Origin: Bradyrhizobium diazoefficiens
GTDB taxonomy: Bacteria; Pseudomonadota; Alphaproteobacteria; Rhizobiales; Xanthobacteraceae
DNA length: 64,000 nt
Assembly: GCF_016612535.1 (NCBI RefSeq)
Contig: NZ_JAENXS010000001.1
Location: 62,001-126,000 of the forward strand
Direction of reading: 5' to 3'
The translations under genes and the position numbers were made by a program. Below are positions 17,135-27,241 of the stretch, piece by piece. The notes under the pieces were generated by a model that searched no databases, was not told the origin of the DNA, and was given only the letters and a program-made list of their open reading frames with translations. Position 1 is the stretch's first letter. Each line of letters starts with the position of its first letter.

Positions 17135-17751
17135 GGCTTTCGACTTCCTGTTGTCTGCAATTGTTCTTGTCAGTCGTGCGGGCTCGCGGGCACACCGCAG
17201 CGAGTTTTGGAGCCCGAGGGTAGAGATTTGATTCAAATTGGTCGACGAAATAGAGGGTTAACAACGCTACATTTCGAGTGAGCGGTTAAAGCGCATCTTT
17301 TTGCATCGTTCAAATTCTGAACAACTGCATTAATGGTTGGAACGGGGGCACCAGCTGCTCGTGCAGCGCGGCTCAATCTTTGGCTACACCGCCCGCCGAA
17401 TCGACCCACGAAAGCAGGTCGCCTCCGTCCGCCGCTTCGGCCAATGTGGCAGTGTTGGTCCCGTCGGCACCCACGTCCCGAACGTAAATAGCGACCGAAA
17501 GATCAACAAGAACAAGGAAGTTCGCCCGTGGTTGACCACCTTTATCGCCGTTTGCTCACAGGGTTTCGCTGGTCAAGCCGCGACTGCCCGGGAGCCCCAC
17601 GAAAATGCCGAAGACCCGCTGGGTCGGCTCGGGAGACGCGCCGGCGTGCCCCAGAACCCCATTTCCCGCGGGAAGCAGGTCTGATCCAACCCGTTGCTCA
17701 CGTTGAGCAAGGAGCAATCTGAGGCTCAGCGCGCTGAAAATTTAGAGCCCT
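17135..17751. other. Intergenic region with no supported gene
   Basis: About 617 bases between the ligase remnant and the end of the RND gene. Short open frames exist on both strands but show no recognisable domain or convincing ribosome site. A small hairpin (TTGCTC / GAGCAA) lies at 17694-17710. The upstream signals of the former ligase gene would be near 17135-17300. Confidence 0.4.
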
Positions 17752-20700
17752 TCAAACCCCGCTCGCCGCGTGATCTCCGGCCGGCATTTGTGAGGCGTCC
17801 AGCTCCGCCTCCCGGGAATGATCGGTCGCGATCAAGAGATAGATCGCCGGCACCACGAAAAGCGTGAACAGCGTCCCGATCGAAAGTCCGCTTGCAATCA
17901 CAAGGCCCATGTTGAAACGCGACACCGCGCCGGCGCCACTTGCAAGGATCAGCGGAATCACGCCGAACACCATCGCGGCCGTCGTCATCAGGATCGGCCG
18001 CAACCTGATTGCTGCCGCCTGCTCGATAGCTTCGCGCTTGGCCGTGCCGCCGCGCTGGAGCTCATTTGCGAATTCTACGATGAGAATGCCATGCTTGCTG
18101 ATCAGGCCCATCAGCGTGACGAGGCCGACATCGGTGTAAATGTTCAGCGATGCGCCCCCGATGCCGAGGCTCACAAATATCAGCGCGCCGGCGATCGACA
18201 TCGGTACCGACACCAGAATGATGCAGGGGTCGCGGAAGCTCTCGAACAACGCCGCCAGCGACAGGAAGATGATCACCAGCGCAAATCCGAAGGTCGCAAC
18301 GAACCCGGAGGATTCCTGGACATATTGCCGGGACAATCCGCTGTAATCGACGCTGTAGCCTCGTGGTAACGTCTTGGCGGCGAGGTTGTTGAGGACGTTC
18401 AGCGCGTCGGACTGCGCGATGCCCGGCGCCGCGACGCCCTGAATGGTGGCGCTGTTGAGCTGCTGGAAATGGTTGAGTGTCTCCGGGACCGTCTTGGTGG
18501 TGATTTTCGCGATCGTCGAGAGCGGTACGGGTATGCCGGAAACATTGGCTACATAATAGTTGAGCAACTGATCGGTGTTCAGACGGTCGCGCCGGTGGAC
18601 TTGGGGGATCACCTTGTAGGAGCGCTGGTCGAGGCTGAAATAGTTCACGTAGCCGCCCCCCAGCATCGTCCCCATCGCCGTGCCAATATCGCTCATCTTG
18701 AGCCCGAGTTGGGCCGCCTTGTCGCGATCGATGTCGACCACGGCTTCGGGGCTGTCGATCTTCAGGTCCGTATCGAGGAAGATGAACATTCCGCTGTCGA
18801 TCGCGGCCTTCAGAAATTGCTGGGAGGCAGCGTCGAGCTTGTCGAATGAATCGGTGGTCTTGATCACGAACTGGATCGGGAGGCCCTGGCTCCCCGGAAG
18901 AGGCGGGAGCTGAAAGGCGGCGATCCGCGCGCCGGCCACTTGGTCGAATTCCTTCTGCGCGAGCGGCTGCAACTGGTTGCTCGTCCTGGTGCGCTCGTCC
19001 CACGGCTTCAGCACCATGCCTCCAACCACGGTTGCGGGAGAGTTGATCTGGAAGACATGATCGGTCTCCGGAAAGCTCCTCATGATCTGATACACCTGCT
19101 GCGCATACAGCACTTTCTGCTCCAGCGTGGCGTCGGGGGCCAACGTCGACGACGCGATCACGACTCCCTGGTCTTCCTGAGGTGCGAGCTCGCTCTTGGC
19201 GCCGGAATAGAGGAAGTAGATACTGGAGAGCACGAGCAGCGCGAACACGGCGGTGACGGGAATGTAGCCAAGGCTGCCATGCAGCCAGCGCAGATAGCGG
19301 CCGCGCAAGACCTCAAAACGGGTGTCGATAAAGGCGGTGAGCCGCTCCTGCCAGCCGCGCGTCGCAGCGGGCGGCTTCAGCAGCCGCGAACCCATCATCG
19401 GCGAGAGCGTCAGCGCGACGATGGCCGATATGGTTACCGTGCCGACCAGGGTGAAAGCAAATTCCGTGAACAGGGCGCCGGTCAAGCCGCCCTGGAATGC
19501 AATCGGCACGTACACGGCGATCAGGACAACCGTCATGGCGATGATCGGACGGCCGAGCTCCCGCGCCGCCTCGATGGCGGCCATGACCGGCGCCCTGCCT
19601 TGCTCAAGATGGCGGTTCACGTTCTCGACCACGATGATGGCGTCATCGACCACGAGCCCGATCGCAAGCACCAGCGCCAGCAACGTCAGCAGATTGATGG
19701 AGAATCCGGCCGCCAGCATCAACGTGAAGGTGCCGACCAGCGACAGCGGGATCGCGACCATCGGGATCACGACGGATCGCACCGAGCCCAGGAAGAGGAA
19801 CACGACGAGGTTGACGATCAACAATGCTTCGACGAGCGTCCGCGCCACATCGTAGATCGCCGCATGCACGAAGTTGGTGGAGTCATAGGCGATCTCGCCG
19901 TGCAGCCCGTTCGGTAGCTGTTGCTGGATACCCGGGAAGATCTTGTGCACGCCGGCGATCACATCGAGCAAGTTGCCGGTTGGTGCCACCTGGATGCCGA
20001 TATAGACCGCCGGCTTGCCGTCGAATGCGACCTGCGTCTCATAGTCGTCCGCGCCCAGCGAGACGTCCGCAACGTCCTTGAGCCGCACAATCGCGCCGCC
20101 CACCTGCTTGACGATCATGTTGGCAAATTCGCTCGCTGAGTGGAGGCTGGTCGAGGCGGTCAGGTTGACCTCCACCATCTGTCCTTTGGTGGTGCCAAGT
20201 CCAGCGATGTAGTTGTTCTGCGTCAGTGCGGCTGAGACATCGGCGGCGCTGAGACCGTAGGCCGCCATTTTCTTGGGGTTTAGCCAGGCCCGCAGCGCAA
20301 AGTTCTGTTGCCCGAGGATTTCCGCCGTCTGAACGCCAGGTACTGCCTGCAGCTTCGGCTGAACGACGCGGGTGAGGTAGTCGGTGATCTGGTTGCGGCC
20401 CAGTACGTCGCTGTCGAAACCGATATACATGGCGTCGATGGTCTGGCCGATTTGCACCTTCAACACCGGCTGCTGCGTTCCCGCAGGAAGCTGGTTAAGA
20501 ACCGAGCTCACCTTGGTGTTGATTTCGGTCAGTGCCTTGTCGGCATCGTAATTGAGGCGGAGATTAATCGTGATCGTCGAGACGCCACTTGCGCTTTTGG
20601 AGCTCATGTAATCGATGCCATTCGCCTGAGCGATGGCGTTTTCGAGCGGGGTCGTGACGAATCCTGCGATCACATCGGGGTCGGCGCCGTAATAGGTCGT

Positions 20701-20844
20701 GGTGACGGTCACGACCGCATTCTGCGTGTTGGGATATTGCAGCACCGGCAACGAGTTCATCGCGCGCAAGCCAAGCGCGAGGATCATCAGATTGACCACG
20801 GTGGCGAGGACGGGCCGGCGAATGAAGAGGTCCGTGAAGTTCAT
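17752..20844 (-). CDS. RND multidrug efflux transporter, HAE1 family
   Basis: Inner-membrane proton-driven pump of 1030 residues, the normal AcrB/MexB length, with 12 helices and two large periplasmic domains. The proton-relay Asp pair is visible in helix 4 (GLVVDDAIIVVENVNRH) and the helix 10 Lys in LISKHGILIVEFANE. HAE1 pumps export drugs, detergents, flavonoids and other amphiphiles through an adaptor and an outer-membrane channel. The adaptor gene lies 10 bases upstream in the same operon. No outer-membrane factor or TetR-type regulator is adjacent, so the channel must be shared from elsewhere. Substrate cannot be predicted from sequence. Confidence 0.95.
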   Translation of the reverse strand: MNFTDLFIRRPVLATVVNLMILALGLRAMNSLPVLQYPNTQNAVVTVTTTYYGADPDVIAGFVTTPLENAIAQANGIDYMSSKSASGVSTITINLRLNYDADKALTEINTKVSSVLNQLPAGTQQPVLKVQIGQTIDAMYIGFDSDVLGRNQITDYLTRVVQPKLQAVPGVQTAEILGQQNFALRAWLNPKKMAAYGLSAADVSAALTQNNYIAGLGTTKGQMVEVNLTASTSLHSASEFANMIVKQVGGAIVRLKDVADVSLGADDYETQVAFDGKPAVYIGIQVAPTGNLLDVIAGVHKIFPGIQQQLPNGLHGEIAYDSTNFVHAAIYDVARTLVEALLIVNLVVFLFLGSVRSVVIPMVAIPLSLVGTFTLMLAAGFSINLLTLLALVLAIGLVVDDAIIVVENVNRHLEQGRAPVMAAIEAARELGRPIIAMTVVLIAVYVPIAFQGGLTGALFTEFAFTLVGTVTISAIVALTLSPMMGSRLLKPPAATRGWQERLTAFIDTRFEVLRGRYLRWLHGSLGYIPVTAVFALLVLSSIYFLYSGAKSELAPQEDQGVVIASSTLAPDATLEQKVLYAQQVYQIMRSFPETDHVFQINSPATVVGGMVLKPWDERTRTSNQLQPLAQKEFDQVAGARIAAFQLPPLPGSQGLPIQFVIKTTDSFDKLDAASQQFLKAAIDSGMFIFLDTDLKIDSPEAVVDIDRDKAAQLGLKMSDIGTAMGTMLGGGYVNYFSLDQRSYKVIPQVHRRDRLNTDQLLNYYVANVSGIPVPLSTIAKITTKTVPETLNHFQQLNSATIQGVAAPGIAQSDALNVLNNLAAKTLPRGYSVDYSGLSRQYVQESSGFVATFGFALVIIFLSLAALFESFRDPCIILVSVPMSIAGALIFVSLGIGGASLNIYTDVGLVTLMGLISKHGILIVEFANELQRGGTAKREAIEQAAAIRLRPILMTTAAMVFGVIPLILASGAGAVSRFNMGLVIASGLSIGTLFTLFVVPAIYLLIATDHSREAELDASQMPAGDHAASGV

Positions 20845-20854
20845 CTCGCGCCCT

Positions 20855-21982
20855 TCATTCTTCCGAGACTTGCGGGTTAGCGCTGAAGGGCACGGCGACT
20901 TTGTTGTTGATCCGGACCGGTGACCCGTTATGCAGCTTGTTCTGCCCGACGGTGACCACGATATCGCCCGGCTTCACGCCATCCAGCACCGCGACCTGGT
21001 CGCCCCGTGTCTGCCCGGTCTTCACGAAGACCTGGCGAGCAGTCTGCTGCTGCCCGTTCTCGCCCTTGCCGGCATTTTCGACAAGATAGGCGATATCGCC
21101 GTAGGAATTGTAGTAGATCGCGGTCTTCGGTAGGGTCACATAATCCTTCGGCGCACCGACCTCGATGTCGACGGTTGCGAACATTCCCGGCAGCAGCTTC
21201 TCGTCGGGGTTTTTGAATGTCGCCCGAACTTGGACATTCCGACTCGCGGTGTTGACAAGCGGATTGATCGCCAGAATCTGTCCGTTGAATGTCTGGTCAG
21301 GATAGGTATCGACCTTGGCGGTCACGGCTTGGCCGACCTTGATCTTCGCCAGCGCCTGCTGCGGCAGGTAGAAATCGACGAAAATCGGGTCGAGTTGCTG
21401 CAGCGTCACGATCGGCGTGCCAGGCGCGATATATTGGCCAAGATCGACCTTCCTGATTCCGAGCCGCCCAGCAAAAGGAGCTCTGATCGACTTGTAATTG
21501 ACCAGCGCCTGCTGCTGCGCCACCTGCGCTTGGTTGTTCTTGAGCGTCGCCTGATCAGTATCAGCAGTCTGTTGGCTGATGGCATCAGTCTTGACCAGCC
21601 TGCTGTCGCGGTCAAAGTTGAGCTGGGCCAGCGCCATCGTCGCCTCGAGCGCGTGGAGATGGGCGATGTCGTCGGCGTCTTCGAGCTCGACGAGCATCGC
21701 TCCCTCCTCTACTCTCTGACCGGAAGCGAAATGGATCGCCTTGACGATGCCGGAGACCTGAGGGCTAAGGTCGGCCCCCTTCTCGGCGCGCATGCTACCG
21801 ACCGCCTCCAGGCGATCCTGCCACCGTTCTGTGCTGGCCTTAATCGTCGAGACGGTCTGCGGCGGGTTCCGTAAACCCGCGATTGCCTTCTGGATCATCC
21901 TGGCCCTGAAAGCTTCAAACCCGAAGACCGCCGCAAAAACCAGGCCGACCGCGACCAGCATGATGGTCATTCGTCGAAGCAT
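20855..21982 (-). CDS. RND efflux periplasmic adaptor subunit (membrane fusion protein)
   Basis: Protein of 375 residues in the HlyD/AcrA family. It has an N-terminal membrane anchor (residues 6-24), a lipoyl half-motif around SPQVSGIVKAIHFASGQRVEEG, a coiled-coil hairpin near 110-160, the second lipoyl half IRAPFAGRLGIRKVDLGQ, and a beta-barrel and C-terminal domain. No lipobox Cys is seen, so anchoring is by the helix. It bridges the RND pump and an outer-membrane channel in the periplasm. It is the first gene of the two-gene operon; its promoter must lie in the gap upstream. Confidence 0.94.
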   Translation of the reverse strand: MLRRMTIMLVAVGLVFAAVFGFEAFRARMIQKAIAGLRNPPQTVSTIKASTERWQDRLEAVGSMRAEKGADLSPQVSGIVKAIHFASGQRVEEGAMLVELEDADDIAHLHALEATMALAQLNFDRDSRLVKTDAISQQTADTDQATLKNNQAQVAQQQALVNYKSIRAPFAGRLGIRKVDLGQYIAPGTPIVTLQQLDPIFVDFYLPQQALAKIKVGQAVTAKVDTYPDQTFNGQILAINPLVNTASRNVQVRATFKNPDEKLLPGMFATVDIEVGAPKDYVTLPKTAIYYNSYGDIAYLVENAGKGENGQQQTARQVFVKTGQTRGDQVAVLDGVKPGDIVVTVGQNKLHNGSPVRINNKVAVPFSANPQVSEE

Positions 21983-22287
21983 CGGGGTTCCGGCTCGTGC
22001 AAATTACGTTCGATAACGCACGCAGCCGTCCGCCGCATCACACTCTCCCGAAATTGATCGAGACGGTCAGCACCTTGGTACGGACGCCGCCCACGACGCC
22101 CCCTTTGGCCGCAACTTAATGTTGCGATCGGAACCGGGAGGCGCCCGGATACGTTAAACGGCTAAAGCTGGGGTCTTTACTATTGCGCCCAATTTTGGAG
22201 CCCGCCCGAAGGTGGTCAGCGAATGATCGCAGCGCGCATGCGGAACCTGTGCAGTGACTGGCAATCCAATCTATCTCGCCACCATCT
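21983..22287. promoter_or_regulatory. Upstream region of the efflux operon
   Basis: About 305 bases without a gene. The promoter of the minus-strand adaptor-pump operon should lie here. No clear regulator-binding palindrome was recognised. Confidence 0.35.
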
Positions 22288-22377
22288 GTCCTCCCCGTGA
22301 TCATTGCGGTCACGTTCCATGAGGCGGCACACCGCTTTTTCGCCCACCTATTGGGCGACGACACTGCTTGGCGCTGC
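22288..22377 (+). pseudogene. Site-2 protease (M50) family fragment
   Basis: About 30 codons read VLPVIIAVTFHEAAHRFFAH followed by LLGDDTAWR, which carries the zinc-binding HExxH motif (HEAAH) and the GDDTAWR block that follows it in small membrane-embedded M50 metalloproteases. Similarity stops on both sides, with no upstream helix and no downstream NPxxD-type block. It is a gene remnant beside the sugar operon. The match is short but specific. Confidence 0.55.
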
Positions 22378-22508
22378 GGCCTCTCCCCACACCAGCCGAA
22401 TCTGCGATATTCTCGCCGATCGTCCGCATCAGGCGAGCTTATTCAGGTCGCAAGAAGATCGACGGAGGGGCACGGGCCCCTTCGTCTGTTGCTGCGATAC
22501 GACGTTGT

Positions 22509-23456
22509 TCAGAACGGCGAATCCGGGAAGTAGAAATCTTTCGCGTTGGCCTTGGTGATGAGTGTCGCGTCCAGGATGTAGCTGCCGCGAACCGGGGCCT
22601 GATTATAAAAGTTGGCGGCGGTCAATTCCATGGCGGTTGCAACCATTGCCGGCGGGTAAAGCACGTCCACCGGGATCAGCTTGTCGCCGTCCATAACCTT
22701 CTTGACCATGTCCTTCGAGCCGGCGCCGGCGATGACATACTGAATGTCGGTCCGCTTTGCCTGATCGATGGCCTGAAGCACGCCCACTGCCATGTCATCA
22801 TCCTGGCACCACACCACGTCGATCTTGGGGAACTTGGTCAGGTAGTCCTGCATGACCTTGAAGGCATCGTCGCGATTCCAGTTGCCGAACTGCTTTGCGA
22901 GAACCTTCACGTTGGAGCCGGCGATCGCCTTGTCGAAGCCGTCCTGGCGCTGCTGGTCGATCGGGATCGGCAGGCCGCGGATAACGGCGACCTGAGCATT
23001 CGGCGTGTTTTTCTTGATGTATTCACCTGCGGTGGCACCGAGTGCCGGGTTGTTACCGGCTACATAAAGATCGCGAACCGAATTGTCGTTGTTGCTGGGT
23101 GCCCGGTCCACAAGTGCGACAAATATATTCTTGTTCTTCACCTCCTTGATGGCATTGACCAGGGGATCGGGATCGGATGGCAGGATGACCAAGGCGTTGA
23201 TGCCTCGGGTCACGAGATCTTGCACCGCATTTGCCTGCGTTGCTGGATCGGGAGACGTCTTCACGATGACGTTCAAGCCCGGATGTTGCGCCATCAGCAG
23301 CTTCGCCATCCTTTCGGCATGAAACACCACGCCGGCGGTCCATCCATGGTCGGCGGCGGGAATGGAAACGCCGATCGTCACTTTCTTGTCTTCGGCGTGA
23401 GCTACGCCCATCAAAGCCGCCATGACGACGGCCAAGCCCAGTATTCGCTTCCGCAT
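22509..23456 (-). CDS. Sugar ABC transporter substrate-binding protein, RbsB type (CUT2)
   Basis: Periplasmic protein of 315 residues with a signal peptide ending at GVAHA and a type I periplasmic-binding fold of the ribose/xylose/galactose family. The ligand-region blocks AADHGW and ALVDRAPSNND and the hinge segment VIAGAGSKDMVKKV match the family. It is the last gene of an eleven-gene minus-strand series, 58 bases after the cognate permease gene. The sugar is not known; the linked dehydrogenases and ThuA suggest a hexose derivative, glycoside or polyol. Confidence 0.9.
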   Translation of the reverse strand: MRKRILGLAVVMAALMGVAHAEDKKVTIGVSIPAADHGWTAGVVFHAERMAKLLMAQHPGLNVIVKTSPDPATQANAVQDLVTRGINALVILPSDPDPLVNAIKEVKNKNIFVALVDRAPSNNDNSVRDLYVAGNNPALGATAGEYIKKNTPNAQVAVIRGLPIPIDQQRQDGFDKAIAGSNVKVLAKQFGNWNRDDAFKVMQDYLTKFPKIDVVWCQDDDMAVGVLQAIDQAKRTDIQYVIAGAGSKDMVKKVMDGDKLIPVDVLYPPAMVATAMELTAANFYNQAPVRGSYILDATLITKANAKDFYFPDSPF

Positions 23457-23514
23457 GTCTTCCTCCCAGAGCGGGTCTTGTGATCAGCGACCGGCGACCC
23501 GATAACCCGGCCGT

Positions 23515-24519
23515 TTACGATTTCCGTACCAGGGAACGTTGCACCAACATCGCAACGATGATGATGGCGCCCTGGATCGCGCCGATCAGATATTCGCTGA
23601 CGAAATTCGAAAGCAGCATGATGTTGCCGACGATCTCGAGTATGAACGCTCCGCAGATCGTGCCCCAGACGCGGCCGACGCCGCCGCGCAGCGCGGTGCC
23701 ACCGACCACGACCGCGGTGATGGCCTGCAGCTCCCACATGAGCCCGGTCGTTGCGGACGTGGATCCCAGCCGCGGGATGTAGAGCAGACATGCTACGGCC
23801 ACGCACAGGCCCTGGATGACGTAGGTCATCGTGCGCACGCGTTCGACGGAGATGCCGGAATAGCGCGCCACGTCCTCATTGGATCCCACGGCCAGAACAT
23901 GGCGGCCATAACGCGTTCTGTGCAGCACGAAGGCGCCCACGGCGGCTGTGACGACGATGACGATGATGGGCACCGGAATTCCCAGAACCGAGCCGAAATA
24001 GGCCGGACGATACAGGGAATGGATCTCCGAAGACCGCAGCGTGATGGCGCCACCCTGCGACAGCCATGTCGTAAGACCGCGATAGATCCCCATGGTGCCG
24101 AGCGTGGCGATGAAGGGCTCTATGCCGCCTGCCGTCGTGATCAGACCGTTGGCCAGGCCGCAGGCAGCGCCAATGACGATGGCAAGCGCCATGGCGACGA
24201 CGAGCATCGTCGCGGGATCAGCGATAACGCCGCTGTTCATGAACATGATCGTCAAGCTGGCGACGAACGCGACCATGGAGCCGACGGAGAGATCCAGGCC
24301 GCCGGCCGATATCACAAAGGTCGCACCGACGGCGATGATGGCGATGAAGGCGCTGCGGGTGATGACGTTCAGCAGGTTGTCGATGCTGATGAAGTTCGGG
24401 TTTGCGATCGCCCCGAGTACCAGAAGAAGGGCCAGCGCGAGGAAAGGGGCGACAGCCCGCAAGTCAATGTCTTTCCAGGACTTCCGCATTTTTCGAGTAT
24501 CTGCTGCGAAGTCGGTCAT
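23515..24519 (-). CDS. Sugar ABC transporter permease, RbsC type (CUT2)
   Basis: Inner-membrane permease of 334 residues with eight to ten helices. The family block SAGGLDLSVGSMVAF near residue 65 and the coupling segment GRHVLAVGSNEDVARYSGI near 225 identify the RbsC/XylH class. The start at ATG 24519 gives a normal short N-terminus; upstream in-frame codons overlap the ATPase gene and have no family likeness. It lies 5 bases after the ATPase gene and forms one CUT2 importer with it and the next binding protein. Confidence 0.92.
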   Translation of the reverse strand: MTDFAADTRKMRKSWKDIDLRAVAPFLALALLLVLGAIANPNFISIDNLLNVITRSAFIAIIAVGATFVISAGGLDLSVGSMVAFVASLTIMFMNSGVIADPATMLVVAMALAIVIGAACGLANGLITTAGGIEPFIATLGTMGIYRGLTTWLSQGGAITLRSSEIHSLYRPAYFGSVLGIPVPIIVIVVTAAVGAFVLHRTRYGRHVLAVGSNEDVARYSGISVERVRTMTYVIQGLCVAVACLLYIPRLGSTSATTGLMWELQAITAVVVGGTALRGGVGRVWGTICGAFILEIVGNIMLLSNFVSEYLIGAIQGAIIIVAMLVQRSLVRKS

Positions 24520-24524
24520 TTCGG

Positions 24525-26060
24525 TTATGCAGCCTCTCCGGATTTGACGCCAGTCGCCAGCACGACGATCTCGTTCTCGTTCATGTGCTCGCCTGTGACC
24601 GCGCCGACGATCTGCCCGGAGCGCATGACAATGATGCGGTCGCAAATGCCGATCAGTTCCTGCATTTCGGACGAGACGACGATGATCGAGCGCCCTTGCT
24701 CGGCGAGTACCGCGATGAACTTGTAGATCTGTTCCTTGGTGCCGATGTCGATGCCACGTGTCGGCTCGTCGATGATAATGATGGAAGGGTCACTCATCAT
24801 CATCTTGGCGAGCAGCAGCTTCTGCTGGTTGCCGCCCGAAAGCTGGCCAACGAGCATGTCCTTGCGGCTGGCGCGGATGTCGAACTCGCCGATCGCCTTG
24901 TCGAGCGCGACGCGCTCCTTGGCCCGGTCGATCTGAAACCCGCGCCGGAATTTGTCCAGCGAGGCGAGCGTCAGGTTGACGCACAGATCCTCGGCCAGCA
25001 GCAGGCCCTTGCCCTTTCGATCTTCGCTGAGATAGGCGATTCCGGCCTTCAGGCTGGCCTCGACATGCGGAAACTGCACCGGCTTGCCGTTGATGCGAAT
25101 GACGCCGCGGCCGGGCCGCAGGCCGACAAGGCCTTCCATCAGCTCCGTCCGCCCGGCGCCGACCAGACCGGCAAAGCCGAGGATCTCGCCCTTGCCTAGC
25201 TGGAACGACGCATGTTGCGCGAAGCCGGAGACGGAAAAATCCTCGATCTCCAGAATTGTTTCCCGCGCGGCCGCGGCGTGGCGATCGGGATAGAGCTTGG
25301 CCACATCGCGACCAACCATCAAACGCGCCATATCGACCGGCTGCAATTCGCGCGTCGCGTGGCTGGCGACAACGCGGCCGTCGCGCAGCACGGTGACCTT
25401 GTCGGCGATTTGCTTGACCTCCGGCAGACGGTGCGAAATATAGAGGATGCTCACGCCCTTGGCGCGGATATCGGCGATGACCTTGAGCAATGCCCTGGTT
25501 TCGATTGCCGTGAGCGAGGCGGTCGGTTCGTCGAAGATCACCACGCGGTGCGGAACCAGAAGCACCCTGGCTATCTGCACGAGCTGACGTTGCGCGATCG
25601 ACAGACGTCGCACCACGACATCGGGATCCACGTCGGCGCCGAGATTGCGTATGGCCTGGCGCGCGCCTTCGTTCATGGCGCGGTCGTCTACGACAATGCC
25701 CTTGGGCAATTCCCGGCCGAGATACACGTTCTGCGCAACCGTAAGATCGGGCGCAAGAAGGATCTCCTGGTGGACAAGGACGATGCCGCGACGTTCCGCG
25801 TCGACTGGCCCGGTCAGAACAGCGGTTTCGCCGTCGATCCGCAATTCGCCGCGCGTCGGCTGCAAATGGCCGGCCAGCAGCTTCATGAGAGTCGACTTGC
25901 CGGCACCGTTCTCGCCGATAATGGCGTGAACCTCCCCAGGATACGCCGCCAGGCTGACGTCCTTCAGGACCTCCACCGGACCGAAGGACTTCGACAGCCC
26001 CACCGCCTCCAGCATCGAGGCGCCGGTGGCACCGGACAGATCGGCGGCGAGCGCCTTCAT
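24525..26060 (-). CDS. Sugar ABC transporter ATP-binding protein, RbsA type (two domains)
   Basis: Protein of 511 residues with two tandem ATPase domains, as usual for CUT2 importers. The first half has Walker A GENGAGKST, signature LSIAQRQ and Walker B VVIFDEPTASL. The second half has the family's normal degenerate P-loop (GLVGAGRTE) but a good signature LSGGNQQK and IIIDEPTRGID. The ATG at 26060 overlaps the stop of the preceding dehydrogenase gene as ATGA, which decides the start over ATG 26075. It energises the RbsC-type permease downstream. Confidence 0.93.
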   Translation of the reverse strand: MKALAADLSGATGASMLEAVGLSKSFGPVEVLKDVSLAAYPGEVHAIIGENGAGKSTLMKLLAGHLQPTRGELRIDGETAVLTGPVDAERRGIVLVHQEILLAPDLTVAQNVYLGRELPKGIVVDDRAMNEGARQAIRNLGADVDPDVVVRRLSIAQRQLVQIARVLLVPHRVVIFDEPTASLTAIETRALLKVIADIRAKGVSILYISHRLPEVKQIADKVTVLRDGRVVASHATRELQPVDMARLMVGRDVAKLYPDRHAAAARETILEIEDFSVSGFAQHASFQLGKGEILGFAGLVGAGRTELMEGLVGLRPGRGVIRINGKPVQFPHVEASLKAGIAYLSEDRKGKGLLLAEDLCVNLTLASLDKFRRGFQIDRAKERVALDKAIGEFDIRASRKDMLVGQLSGGNQQKLLLAKMMMSDPSIIIIDEPTRGIDIGTKEQIYKFIAVLAEQGRSIIVVSSEMQELIGICDRIIVMRSGQIVGAVTGEHMNENEIVVLATGVKSGEAA

Positions 26061-27232
26061 TCGACCTTGGTCCATATGTTGCCGGCTTTCGAAGACGCTA
26101 CGGCCGCCTCAATGAAGCGCATGCCGGCCAAGCCGTCATATACGGTTGGATAGATCGTTCCGGCATCGGGCGGAGCGCCGGTCCGCGCAGCGCGGATTGC
26201 CCGCGCAGCTTCGGCATAGATCGTGGCAAAGCCCTCCAGATACCCCTCGGGGTGTCCACCCGGGAGGCGGGAGACGCGGGCAGCTTCAGGCCGCGCCCCG
26301 GCGCCGGCGCGGGTGAGCAATTGCTTCGGCTGGCCGAAACGGGTGAACCACAGATAGTTCGGGTCTTCCTGGCTCCATTCCAACCCGCCCTTGGTGCCGT
26401 AGATGCGCAGCTTCAGGGCGTTTTCGTTGCCGACCGCGACCTGGCTTGCCCACAGCAGACCACGCGCGCCGCCCTGGTAACGCAACATGATCTGGACGTG
26501 GTCATCGAGCAGGCGGCCAGGCACGAAGGTGGTAAGCTGCGCCAGAAGCGCATCTGTCTTTAGTCCGGTGACGAATGCAGCGAGATTGTAGGCATGTGTT
26601 CCGATATCGCCGATGCAGCCGCCGGCTCCCGAGCGCTTTGGATCGGTGCGCCACTCGGCCTGCTTGCTTCCCGAAAGCTCGGCGCGCTCGGTGAGCCAGT
26701 CTTGCGGATATTCGACCTGCACGACGCGGACGTCACCCAACTCGCCGTTGGCGATCATGGCGCGCGCCTGCCGGATCATCGGATAGCCAGTGTAGTTGTG
26801 GGTGAGGACGAACACCTTGCCGCTGCTTTCCACGAGCTCGGCCAGCCGCTCGGCGTCGGCCACCGTGGTCGTCATCGGCTTGTCGCAGATCACATGGATT
26901 CCGGCCTCGAGGAAAGCGCGGGCAGCGGGCGCGTGCACATGGTTTGGCGTCACGATCGACACTGCCTCGATCCCGTCGGGGCGCGCGGCCTCGGCCCTGG
27001 CCATCTCCTCGAACGATCCGTAGGATCTTTCGGCCGCGATTCCGAGCTCCACGGCCGACGCCTTCGCCCGGACAGGGTCTGAGGACAGCGCCCCCGCGAC
27101 CAGTTCGAACTGCCCGTCGATCCGCGCCGCTATGCGATGGACGGCACCGATAAATGCGCCCTGACCGCCGCCCACCATGCCAAGTCTGATGCGGCCGCCT
27201 GTGCTGTCGTACCCGCTTGCTTCAATCGCCAT
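26057..27232 (-). CDS. Gfo/Idh/MocA family oxidoreductase
   Basis: Cytoplasmic NAD(P)-dependent dehydrogenase of 391 residues. The Rossmann loop reads GMVGGGQGAFIGA near residue 18, the catalytic Lys is in CDKPMTTT near 123, and the C-terminal domain has GAGGCIGDIGTHAYNL with the conserved Asp and His. Members oxidise sugars, inositols or glycosides, often at C2 or C3. It follows the isomerase gene by 9 bases with AGGGGG before the start, and overlaps the ATPase gene. Oxidation of the imported sugar is the likely role; the exact reaction is unknown. Confidence 0.9.
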   Translation of the reverse strand: MAIEASGYDSTGGRIRLGMVGGGQGAFIGAVHRIAARIDGQFELVAGALSSDPVRAKASAVELGIAAERSYGSFEEMARAEAARPDGIEAVSIVTPNHVHAPAARAFLEAGIHVICDKPMTTTVADAERLAELVESSGKVFVLTHNYTGYPMIRQARAMIANGELGDVRVVQVEYPQDWLTERAELSGSKQAEWRTDPKRSGAGGCIGDIGTHAYNLAAFVTGLKTDALLAQLTTFVPGRLLDDHVQIMLRYQGGARGLLWASQVAVGNENALKLRIYGTKGGLEWSQEDPNYLWFTRFGQPKQLLTRAGAGARPEAARVSRLPGGHPEGYLEGFATIYAEAARAIRAARTGAPPDAGTIYPTVYDGLAGMRFIEAAVASSKAGNIWTKVE

Positions 27233-27241
27233 GCGAACCCC

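Noticed and set aside
17337..17722. Two overlapping plus-strand open frames (up to 115 codons) in the gap before the RND gene
   Set aside because: No domain, biased composition, and different frames overlap; a gene could not be supported.
22368..24726. Long plus-strand open frames opposite the RbsB- and RbsC-type genes
   Set aside because: They mirror the minus-strand genes and have no domain likeness or ribosome sites.
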